Part shown: positions 35,964-45,284 of the stretch, piece after piece
Layout of the letters: each line of letters opens with the position of its first letter
How positions within the stretch are numbered: the stretch's first letter is position 1
Source: Viridothelium virens
Lineage: Eukaryota > Ascomycota > Dothideomycetes > Trypetheliales > Trypetheliaceae
NCBI GenBank assembly: GCA_010094025.1
Contig: ML991808.1
Coordinates: forward strand, 124,001 to 188,000
Direction of reading: 5' to 3'
Length of the DNA: 64,000 bases
Notes under the pieces: model-generated
The model's input: the letters and a program-made list of their open reading frames with translations, nothing else
Database searches by the model: none
Told to the model about the DNA's origin: nothing
Program-made: the position numbers and the translations under genes

Positions 35964-36430
35964 TACGCTTTCAATCCTTGTGGGCCTCTCTTCAAACGGG
36001 TTCTAAAGTGACACTGTGTACCAACTTACTATATGAAACACGTCCTTTCGTGCAACCTTGACCGGGCCCTGAGGCACTCAAAGGCCGACACCCCCTTGGC
36101 TCCTACTCCTGAGTTAGCTACAGTGTAGCGTATACCGTGATCTCAGGATATCACGGTAGCACCGAGTAATAGGAGTTGGCATAGGTATCAGCATCTCCCG
36201 GTAAAGCGCGAATAGTGATTATCAAGACAACAGCACCAGCAGCACCACGAGGTATTTCATATGACAAGGCTGAGGATGCGATGGGGCTGGCTCTGAAACT
36301 TTTGATTGGATAATTTCGACATGGGCAGGTTGTGGCGTATTATGCCACGACCGACGAACATTACAATCTCCAATATCTGCCCAAGTGGTCCCTTCTCCCG
36401 GAATGTTTCCTATGACTGAACCCTACCGTC
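35964..36430. promoter_or_regulatory. Shared upstream region of the kinase and HeLo-like genes
   Basis: 467 bases between divergent starts. Includes a GATATCACGGTA-type inverted/direct motif near 36135-36155. Possibly contains a short 5' exon of the kinase gene. Confidence 0.35.
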
Positions 36431-38070
36431 ATGGCTGGTGTAGATCTCGCACTTGCCACTGTGGGTGCAGTAGACGTGACATTGAGGTGAGACAGGCTTC
36501 AGCGGCTCCGCCTACTTGTTAGCACCATGAATCTTTCGTAATCTAATCCTTCGCAGATACGGCAAACTTCTTATAGAGACTTGCCGTGCATTCAAACATG
36601 CCGAGGAAGAAATACGTGAACGAGCGCTTCATATCGAGAGCTGCTGGAAGCGCACGAGCTTGCAGCTGGATTTCCTCTGTCGGGTTTGGGGAGAGCTTGA
36701 TCAGGAACATCAGTCCATACAAAATGAAATCTTGACTGTTCTCAACGAAAAACTGAGGTCTGCAGATCAGAAGTTGAAGAGCTATCTCAAAGAACAGCAG
36801 CCTCCTACCAATGTGATTACTGACCGCACGCAGTCTCATACTGGAAAGGTGAAGAGATTCAAGTACGCATCATTGAAAGAGTCTCTAGACAGGACCATCA
36901 GAGACTTGGAGTCGTGGCAGAAGATGTTTGATCCCTCGTGGTTCCTTATCATGAGAGTTGCAAGCCAGCATGTCGACATGGAGTTGGATCGAAGCCACCA
37001 GGCCAGTCCAATGATGACAACCGCTTCCAGCGTTCGCGATTCATTGAGGGAACATCCCCAGCAACCTATCTCTGTGTTTCTACCAGAAAATAGACTTTAT
37101 ACGGCTCAGTTCACAGACATACCATTTAGCTCAGCGAAATTATTGCATTGGGCAGATTCTACCAGATGGTTTCTTGTCGATCCAATTTCGTGCGATTCTC
37201 GCTTGGAATTCGATCAGCGGAGGAAGGCGGTCCGTGACCTGGCCAGGAAGCTGATGATAGTTGAGCCAACAACGTTTGCGCTCCTGAAATGTGTTGGCGC
37301 TGTTGCAAACACATAACATGAGTTCCTGCTAGTCTTTAAAACGCCAGATAAAGCCTTTATTCCTCAGACCCTACGAACCACTCTATTGTTGAGAGGTACA
37401 CACCACTCGCTTCCCGAGAGACTTCGACTTGCTACACAACTCTCGAGGGCAATCTGCTCCATCCATACATTCGGCTTTGTGCACAAGAGTATTCGGCCCG
37501 AGAATATCATGCTGTTCCAGGACGAGGACTCGAAACTAGGATCTGCCTTCCTTCTAGGATTTGAAAAGATCCGTCTTGAAGAAGGCGGTACAAAGTTAAG
37601 AGGTGATAATGCTTGGGAGAAGAACCTATACCGACACCCTGAACGGCAAGGTGTGGACTTCCAAGCATCGTATGTCATGCAGCACAACATATATAGCCTC
37701 GGAGTTTGCCTACTAGAGATTGGCCTTTGGCAGTCTTTCGTGCATTACAGCGGCACAGACTCGGAGCATGCTGAGCCAGGAAATTATGAGTTTTCCGGAG
37801 AAGCGGAGTCCGTCAAGAACGAACTAATTGCTTTAGCCAACGAGAAGCTCCCGAGTTATATGGGGAGTAAGTATGCGATGATCGTCAAGACTTGTCTTAC
37901 TTGCTTGGATGAGGGAATTGAGGATTTCGGAGATGAAGATGAATTGCAGGATGAGGATGGTGTTTTGGTTGCTGTGAGATACATAGAAAAAGTAAGTCAC
38001 CATGAACATCTCATCTGAAACCAGCTTACGGTCCAAGGTTCTTCTCCAACTTAGTAGTATTTCAGTATAA
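36431..38070 (+). pseudogene. HeLo-like helical domain plus pseudokinase protein (fungal cell-death effector type), apparently broken
   Basis: The helical half runs from the ATG at 36431 through a 70-base intron (36487-36556) to about 37000. It starts MAGVDLALATVGAVDVTL and continues as amphipathic helices (YGKLLIETCRAFKHAEEEI, SLKESLDRTIRDLESWQKMF), the pattern of fungal HeLo (HET-S N-terminal) domains. The kinase-like half (about 37330-38070, with a 46-base intron near the 3' end) keeps the fold but not the catalytic residues: FGFVHKSIRPENIML replaces the HRD loop and LLGFEKIR replaces DFG. It therefore reads as a pseudokinase. The gene looks broken about once between the two halves, so it may be a recent relic. 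HeLo domains are membrane-acting four-helix bundles related to the MLKL bundle; a cell-death or immunity role is inference. Its neighbour is an active-looking kinase, transcribed away from it. Confidence 0.6.
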
Positions 38071-38180
38071 ACTTACCTGAATTGCATGCGCTATCAGATT
38101 ATGAAACAGAAGTGGATTCAAGGTGCGCAGGCGTGCTCATTCAAAAGCATCGCACTCCTTGCCTGGAGGAGACCCTGTCT

Positions 38181-38356
38181 GCCGCGTCTTATCCATGGAG
38201 TACATGACGTCCCCAACCACAGAATCATCCGTCAAGAAGGAGGGTAAGAGAGCAGCTGAGACTTTGAGCTACAGAGAAGCCAAGCAAGAAATTTATAATC
38301 ACTGCGAGAATGTCTACGTCTGTAGGCGTTGTTCGTAAAGCCGCTAGAAAGATTAG
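38181..38356 (+). repeat. Dispersed repeat X, copy A, with flanking ALDH-derived pieces
   Basis: 176 bases that align by eye over their full length with 42904-43079; most differences are transitions. On the left, 38130-38165 resembles the ALDH segment for KKIAPALAG. On the right, 38366-38405 matches the ALDH intron end and NHPLLIA codons at 43921-43960. On the minus strand both copies could encode a similar hydrophobic stretch (LIFLAA.RTT...DI.A..I.FLL), but no family is recognised. Transition-rich divergence would fit repeat-induced point mutation. Confidence 0.7.
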
Positions 38357-39084
38357 AGTAGGAGTTCTGCTGACCATTGCTATTAACCATCCGCTGCTCA
38401 TAGCGGAAAATTATCAAGGATAAAGTAACCTCATACAAAATTCATTTCTGCTTTTGGAGGTGAGTTATGCACGGATGTAAGGTAACTTGAGCGCCGATTC
38501 AGCAGCCGAAGCCGTGGCTGAGGCGCTGAGACAGCCCGAATACGATAGAGTACACCCTAAGCTGCGGTGAGCCAGGATAGGCACAGCGCGAGCTAGCTTG
38601 ATCTGACTATAATGATACCTGAATCTGGAACTTCTTTCTTTGGGCAAATGACCGCAGTTCCCAAAGTTGGACTTCAGAGCTTGCAGAGATCGATTGTCCA
38701 ATGTTCTCGCGGTATTGAAGGGACGTTGGAGCACCGTAGATACCGTACTTCGATACCTGTTACCCGCAACCATCGCGCCTGCGACAAAGAATGCGCATGA
38801 TGAGGCCGCCGATCTTGATGGCCTTGACTGGATCTCGCCAATAGCCTTTACTCGATACATTCAGGGCCGCTCTCAACGTATCGGCATTATCCCATTGCTG
38901 GAACAAAGGACTGCCGCTGTCTAACAGTCACTTCAAAATGATTGCCGCAAACGACCGTTGACAAAAGATTGATTGCGTTTATTTCCAATCTGGCAGTCCG
39001 CATCCGGTGCCTGCTGCTTTCAGGCTGTCATGACAAGCAAATCTAGTCGAGGTTGTCCTTCATTGATCCTGTTGGCAGGGCCTT

Positions 39085-39091
39085 TATAAAA
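39085..39091 (+). promoter_or_regulatory. TATA box of the phosphotransferase gene
   Basis: TATAAAA 94 bases before the ATG at 39185. A perfect 11-base direct repeat CCAAGTCAATT lies at 39138-39148 and 39149-39159 in the leader. Confidence 0.55.
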
Positions 39092-39184
39092 GGGGGGTTT
39101 ATTTGCTCTGAAACTTGAGTATTACTCGAGCTTGAATCCAAGTCAATTCCAAGTCAATTCCATCTGATAACACAAACAATCAAT

Positions 39185-40918
39185 ATGCCTCATAGAGACA
39201 GTTTCCGGGATTCCCTTGTCTGTGGTATATGTGGCGTGACTGACCACAACTATGAAAGATGTATTCGCTTTTTCAGAGAACGTAAATACTCAACTGACCG
39301 TGTACCACCCGGCTTAGTCAAAATCCGTCATTTCGACGGGACCGATTACTTTTGGGATATTGGACACCATTTATTGCTTTCGGATTGCAAAGTCCGAGAG
39401 GATCAAGAGAATAGCTCCACTGATGAAAGCGATGTGGTCAGCCTCGTAGAGAGCTGTCACATTCAAGACCATGATTCTCAACTTAACTACGGAAAGGATT
39501 CTCAAGGGATTGCAGATACTCTTGGATCTTTTGCATTCTCTTCTCAGAAACCCAAACCGCAAAACGGTGCGCAAGGGACGAACCTGTACCCGTTCAACTC
39601 TGCTCTAAGCCTGAAATATCTTTCGGATGCCGTTTTCCCAGAGCCTTTGCACCAATGGCGAGAAGACAATCGAGTTGCCACTCTGTTTGAGAAGCGAGAC
39701 ACCAGTGACGGACCTGATACCCGCGATTACCCAAACCTGGCTTGCCTCAACTGTGGCGCCCTGAAGGAGCATCAGGCGCAGTGGAATGGAGCAAATCGAG
39801 GACTCGTGTTCAATTTTCATCGGACGGGCCCTGATGACTGGTTCTGGTATTTTGGCTCCAAAGCAATCCTAAAAGAGACAGAACACAAGAATTATGTTGG
39901 AACCCAAGAGGCTGCTATCAACTACGTTAGAGAGCATACCACGATTCCTGTCCCTGCTTGGATTCGCGAATGGCATGAAGGCAACCGGTGCGTGAGCTTA
40001 CAGGACCGACTACCTGGCATTGATCTGGAGGTCGCTGCTTGGGGGCAGTATACTGGTAGCAAAGATGCAATTTTAGATGATGAAGAAGTTCAAGCGGTAT
40101 TTGCTGAAGCCGGTGTATATATGAAGCAGCTGCACGCATTGACATCACCGCGGCCCGAAACTGCGGACGGAAGATTGATGCGCAACATGCCCTTCTGGAG
40201 ACACGTCCCTAAGGCTCATTGGTTCCTGCCACAGTCGCACGAAGAGGCCGTTGAAGATTGGTATCAAAAGTCACTCACCGGATTCTCGCAGGAGGATTTG
40301 CCAGAGCTCGACCGCCTCCGAGAAACTTATCCCCGCGGGGAACCCTACGTCTTTATTCATGGAGATTTGGCTCAGCCGAATATCTTGGTCGGCCCGGACA
40401 AACATCTGAGCGGTATTATTGACTGGGAGTTTGCGGGATTTGCTCCGGTATGATATGAATAACTAGTGTGAAATTATGAGTACAGGTACTGAAGAAGACA
40501 ACAGGAATGGTGGGACCGCAGAGCTGCATGCATTGGGGTATTTGAGGAGGAAGAGGCGCCTAGAGCTGCCATGGAGTGGTATTTGTCGTGGGAAAACCTC
40601 TTTCAACCAGGCTGGTCCCGAAGCTTATGGGCCGCAAAGAGACGGCGACACCCGTATAATCGCGACAAGGAAATACAAGAAGCAACAGATGAGGGCTGGC
40701 GGCGGCAGCTTCAAATAGTAGAAGATGAAGACCGTCGAATGGAAGCAAAATGGAATGCAAAAGTGATAGCGCGTCAACTTCCACCCTACCCCGAAAGCAT
40801 GCAGGACATGTACCCGCCGAACCACTACATGGATGAAGAGGGAAACTGGATTGAATTTGACACGAAACCAATGTACGAGCTTCCAGAATTTGATGTTAGC
40901 CGATGTCGTCTGCAATGA
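39185..40918 (+). CDS. APH-fold phosphotransferase with Cys-rich N-terminal extension
   Basis: Two exons, 39185-40447 and 40505-40918, with a 57-base intron (GTATGA..AACAG) that joins FAGFAP to EWWDRR in phase 0; 558 residues. The C-terminal ~320 residues are an aminoglycoside-phosphotransferase/choline-kinase-like domain: GTQEAAINYVREHTTIPVP; VSLQDRLPGIDL; FIHGDLAQPNILV (Brenner motif with catalytic Asp and Asn); and IIDWEFAGFAP (metal-binding Asp). Key residues are complete, so it should be active on some small molecule or protein; the substrate is unknown. The N-terminal ~200 residues are unusual: two similar modules, CGICGVTDHNYERC...DYFWDIG and CLNCGALKEHQAQW...DDWFWYFG. Each has a CxxC and a DxFWxxG motif, suggesting an internal duplication of a small zinc-knuckle-like unit. 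It lies inside the putative insertion. Confidence 0.85.
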
Positions 40919-40969
40919 TCCTTTACCGTTGAGGATACTTTACCTGTTAGACTTTGTACTTCTTCTCTT

Positions 40970-41464
40970 CTAAAACCGAATGACCCAATCTGCAGTTTGG
41001 CCTCTAATATCAACTTCAAGCAGTAGCTCTCGGCTTGGGCTAGGAGGTGACATAACTTGATGGTCCCATTTAAGCCCTGGGCCGGGTTTTGCTTGCACCC
41101 AGATCCTAGATCGGTGGTGGATACTTTGTGCGCCGTTGTTCTGAGGCAATGGATTCCATTTCCTGAGTATATGGTTCCAATCTGTAGCCAGCATTGCTCC
41201 CTGAAGGTTCTGAAAGGTGACGTACTTGCGCGCTCCATCACTCTGCTTTAGCTCCAGGCCTAGTATATGGGTTCGAGCTGGTGGATTGATGTTACTAACA
41301 CCGTTCACCCCTGCCAGCATTATACTCTGGGAAAACCTGTCGCTTCCAGTAGTACAATCGAAAGTGACGAGCAATGAAACTCCGTACAGTGGATTTGGTG
41401 CGTTGCATTCGTCACAAGTGCTTTGTGGCGTGGGATAACCGCGACCGCATATGAGGCAACGCAT
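40970..41464 (-). CDS. Hypothetical small protein with N-terminal CxxC...CxxC
   Basis: Single frame from an ATG, 164 residues. The N-terminus reads MRCLICGRGYPT then STCDECNAPNP, a possible four-Cys zinc ribbon. The rest is a beta-rich-looking region (ILGLELKQSDGARKYVTF, SRIWVQAKPGPG, LLLEVDIRGQTADWVIRF) without a known family. It is convergent with the phosphotransferase gene, only ~50 bases from its stop. Confidence 0.5.
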   Translation of the reverse strand: MRCLICGRGYPTPQSTCDECNAPNPLYGVSLLVTFDCTTGSDRFSQSIMLAGVNGVSNINPPARTHILGLELKQSDGARKYVTFQNLQGAMLATDWNHILRKWNPLPQNNGAQSIHHRSRIWVQAKPGPGLKWDHQVMSPPSPSRELLLEVDIRGQTADWVIRF

Positions 41465-41525
41465 GAGGGACAGATGGCCGGGATGAGAGCTGAGAAGGAC
41501 CTGAAAATATATTCTTTTTTGGTGG

Positions 41526-41715
41526 CGGTCGCGGATGTTGCGTCGCTATTGAGAAGAGAAGAAGGGTCGTGAATGTTGATATCGGTTGCGAACTTTACGT
41601 TGCTATTGAGAAGAATAATTTTGAACGTTGATAGTGGGTTGCGAAATGTTGTATTGTGATTGAGAGATAGGATTGTGGATGTTGATGTCGGACGGAGAGT
41701 TGTATTCTTGCTCTT
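41526..41715. repeat. Imperfect tandem repeat, unit about 52-55 bases
   Basis: Units 41526-41580, 41581-41632 and 41633-41686 each carry GGTTGCG (or GGTCGCG), then a TATTGAG (or GATTGAG) word, and end in GTTGAT; a partial fourth follows. The 5' side lies upstream of the small Cys-rich gene on the minus strand, so it may be its leader or promoter. Confidence 0.65.
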
Positions 41716-41793
41716 AGGGGCATTCATGTTATATACAAGGGTAGCTTCGAAAGAGACTGTATAGTGGCCTTCGCAAGCCATACCATAAAGCAA

Positions 41794-42851
41794 TCAGTCC
41801 AGAGTCCGGATGAGACAAGTCTGCATTAATGTCTCACTGTTGATTGCTCTGGTACGAGAGACCAGACCAGTCTAGGTTTTGGAATCCCCTGAGTAGTCCA
41901 GCCAAGTGAGTTGCAATCACCTCTTGCCCCGATTTTTGACTGAGTAGATGTCTAGGTATGAGGTCTTCAGAGATAGTAAGCTGCGAACTTAGTGTGAGAC
42001 CTGGTGGATATCAGGCGAATCAGATCAACAGGAATTGACCGTGCCCCTACGAGCCTTTGTTCATGAACAAGTGAGTTTTTGAGACAGGGTTTCTGCATGC
42101 AGTCGCATGGCTGCATGCGTACTGGGAACATGCATACACATAAAGGGAGCAATTCCGATGCTTGAAACCAAGGTACCTGGCTGCCATTATTGCGAGGAGT
42201 TGGATTGCGGATTTTCGGGGAAGGGCAATGCTTTCGGAAACTTATGCGAACTGAAGAATTATTCTGAATGGTGGGAAATGATTGATATGAGTGTTTGTCT
42301 ATCTCTCCAAGGACACCAGTGAACGGCTTCCTTTACCTTTCATGGCTTCAATCAGTCTTGGGGATCCAATTTCGAGGCCCCTACAATAGTCGCGTAAACT
42401 TGGTAACATTTTACTGAGGACGGCTTAAGAGTACAGGGTGCCTAGATTTGGGATACCGTACGAAGCAAGACTGAGTAGGTCGTGAGCACGGTTGATTGAG
42501 CTTAGACAACGTTTGAGCACAGCTGATATGATAATAATTGGGCACAGCTGAGTAGAGCGTATCTAAGCAGTGGCGGTGATGCTGAGAAATGTAGATCAGA
42601 GCCCAAAACAGACGATCAATTCGTGGAGTGGTAGGTTAGAGAACCTAAGAACCTAGGACCTAAGGAACTACCTCACTCTACTAGGTACCTTAGGTACCTT
42701 AGCGTGGAGGTTCCGTCGACGTGCCACAGGGCCACAGGGGTATCGTACAAGCCTGAGCCGAGGTTGAGCCAGGCGTGCCTAATTTTGCCGAGTCAGTACG
42801 TCGATACCACTAACCCAGCTGGGTAGATGGCAAGGTCACTTTGTCTGCGAC
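41794..42851. other. Sparse region with a palindromic AGGTACCT/CCTAAGG run
   Basis: No gene is convincing; a 71-codon frame at 42107-42322 (with HYCEELDCGF) cannot be assigned. From 42637 to 42705 the sequence is a dense mix of ACCTAAGG, CCTAGG and TAGGTACCT words, i.e. many short overlapping palindromes. Confidence 0.4.
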
Positions 42852-42903
42852 CATAGCGACGAAAGAAATCGTCACGACCCTCGTGGGTGGCAAGACCTCT
42901 TCT

Positions 42904-43079
42904 GCCGCGTCTTATCTATGGGATGTATGGCGTTCCCAACCACAAGATCGGCCTTCAAGGAGGAAGATAAGAGATTGTCTGAAACTTTGAGCTACAATGA
43001 AGCTAAGCAAGAAACTTATCATCATCGCGAAGATGTCTATGTTTGCAGACGTTGTTCGGAAGGCCGCTAGGAAGATTAG
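42904..43079 (+). repeat. Dispersed repeat X, copy B, preceded by an ALDH-derived piece
   Basis: Aligns with copy A (38181-38356). The preceding 42852-42893 matches the ALDH codons for ATKKIAPALAGG at 43954-43995, here reading ATKEIVTTLVGG, so it is a decayed copy. Confidence 0.7.
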
Positions 43080-43309
43080 GACAGACCTTATTTTTAAGAG
43101 TTCTGACGTAAATCTTTTCATATTTGAGTGGGGTTCCTGGTGGAGTCAAGGAAGCCCCTGCGGCCAATCTTAGCCCCGACACTGTAATATCTACGCATGA
43201 TAGGGAAGGGCTAAGACTTTCAAAGTGAAGAAACTGCAGGTAGGATCTCCGCCACCTGGTCTCATTTCCAGAGTTTTGCTTAGCATCAGCGTAAATCGAA
43301 GTCGCAAGA

Positions 43310-45284
43310 TGACTGTTCAAGATTATCATATGTGGGTTGGCGGTGTTGAAAAACATGGAAACGGGGAAAAGTCCGTCTGCTATCAGATAAGCTCGCAGGT
43401 CAAGATTGAAACACTGACAGAATTTAAGAATATCGGTAGAAGATCCATCGAACCGTCAGATCTTAGCTCGGTATTGTGAACGTTGTTAAATACCTCTAGA
43501 CAGAGAGTCGCAGGACTAAGCCGCCGTAGTTGCGATACGTCTACCCCAGAAGACGTTGACGAAGCAGTGCGGATTGCTCATGAGACCTTTCGATCAGGAA
43601 TTTGGTCGAGAGCACCGCGCCAGTTCCGCGCTGATGTGCTTGACCGGATCGCTGATGTGTTGCAGGCTAATATTGTGCCGCTAATTACCCTCGAGGTGCA
43701 CCAGACTGGTAGAGCCTGTCGTGAGATGAAGGCTCAGGTCCCATCACTTATTAAATGGTTCAAGTATTTTAGCTCGATACTCAGGACTGAAGAAAGACCC
43801 GTGTTACCAACGTCGGGCAATTTGCATAACTGGGTTGATCGGGTCCCTATCGGGGTGGTTGCACAAATTACTCCATTGTAAGAAATTCATTACCTTTAGG
43901 TAAATTGTGGATTACAATCTTCTGCTGACCATTGCTAGTAATCATCCGCTACTCATAGCTACGAAAAAAATCGCACCGGCCCTCGCGGGTGGCAACTCCA
44001 TTGTTCTGAAGCCTTCGGAGTTGACCCCCATAACAAGTGTTCTACTGGGAAAGCTGTTCAAAGATGCAGGATGTACGTTCTTGATGCGCGGTTCTTTGAC
44101 GAAGCTAACCCGTTGCAGTACCGGACGGAGTATTTAACGTTATTAATGGCTTTGGCAATATTACCGGAAAATCGCTTGTCCAACACCCTCTCGTGGCTAA
44201 GATCGACATTACCGTAGGCTAAGCTCGGCTTGCTGATGCAACTGCAATCGTTGACAATGACAGGGAAGCACAAACGCAGGAAGGGCACTTGGTGCGACTG
44301 CCGGGCAAAAGCTGAATTCCTTCACGGCAGAGTTAGGTGGCAAGGCACCTCTTGTCGTCTTCGGTACGTATATTCTTGCTTCCACTGCACCTTCTCGAAT
44401 TTATATTACTCAGAGCAAGCGAATCTGGATCTCGCCGTCAATGGTATAGCCTTTGCGTCCTTCATTGCAAGTGGCCAGACCTGCATCGCAGCCACCCGTA
44501 TTCTGGTGCAGAACTCCATCATGCCTCAGCTTCTCCCTAAGCTCAAGGCAAAGTGCGAATCTGTTACAAGACGAATGGGTAAACCAACCTCTGAAGAATG
44601 CACAATGGGCCCCCTAATCTCTGAGCGTCAGCTCAAGGGCGTCGCCTCCATCGTCGATGAAGCAGTCTTACAGGGTGTCACTGTACTCTGTGGCGGTACT
44701 ATATTAACAGGGAGGTCGTATATTGACGATCAGGACTTTGGCGAAGGATATTACTATCCGCCAACTGTCCTAGTTGATGGCTCGAGCGCGAAGATTCTGG
44801 ATACACGATTGTGGAGAGAGGAAGCGTTTGGGCCAGTGATCGTCGTGGTTGGGTTCGACAATGAGGACGACTCTGTCCGATTGTCCAACGATAGCGAATT
44901 TGGTTTAGGAGCGGCGCTATGGACGACTGATCTTTCGCAAGCCTTCAGAGTCTCGCAGCGTATCGACGCTGGAATTGTATGGGGTGAGAGATCTTGAGCC
45001 CGATCGTAATGTTATTGCCGCTGATACCATAGCTTCTAGTGAACACACATCATCGGAATGATCCAAGTAGTCCGTGGGGCGGCATAGGTAGCTCCGGTGT
45101 GGGAAGTGAGAATGGCATCGGTAGGTTGATGAATGCCGAAATCATGCTGGACTGATGATGAATAGACGCCTATCACTCCTACACGAAGATGAAGAGCACG
45201 ATAATCAATTATGCATCGCCGGAGGAAAGCCTCGAAAACGAGGATTGGTTCCGAGAAGGAAGCGGTGAGGTCAGGTACAATTGA
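43310..45284 (+). CDS. Aldehyde dehydrogenase (NAD(P)-dependent), 5' end possibly broken
   Basis: The core reads as ALDH across seven exons: ..43877, 43939-44072, 44119-44213, 44264-44363, 44414-44983, 45040-45120, 45166-45284, with introns of 45-61 bases. Apparent frame changes are all explained by introns; joins recreate VAQITPFNHPLLIATKKIAP, DAGLPDGVFNVINGFG, IDITGSTNAGRALG and IVWVNTHHRNDPSSPWGG. Active-site residues are present: the Asn of PFNHP, Glu of TAELGGK, and Cys of SGQTCIAATR. The 5' end is not clean. GRRSIEPSDLSSV, a typical ALDH N-terminal segment, is followed in frame by TGA at 43477-43479, and no ATG lies between it and the ALDH body. Either a short 5' exon is missed or the N-terminus has decayed. 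ALDH fragments at ~38150-38405 and 42852-42893 show this gene was duplicated and partly destroyed locally. Substrate unknown. Confidence 0.75.

Larger units (their letters stand above)
38406..42851. mobile_element. Putative 4.45-kb inserted segment flanked by 7-base direct repeat CATAGCG
   Basis: CATAGCG occurs at 38399-38405 and again at 42852-42858. Sequence left of the first copy (38366-38405) and right of the second (42852-42893) are consecutive pieces of the same ALDH exon (43921-43960 and 43954-43995). An older ALDH relic therefore appears to have been split by this segment with a target duplication. Near the ends, 38419-38431 and 42833-42845 are inverted copies of a 13-base word (GATAAAGTAACCT) with two transition differences. 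No transposase or reverse transcriptase is seen. The cargo is the APH-fold gene, a small Cys-rich frame and a tandem repeat. The element class is unknown. Confidence 0.4.

Noticed and set aside
43878-44413. Apparent stops and frame changes in the ALDH gene suggesting heavy pseudogene decay
   Set aside because: Each is explained by a 46-61-base GT..AG intron whose removal restores conserved ALDH motifs; only the 5' end stays doubtful.
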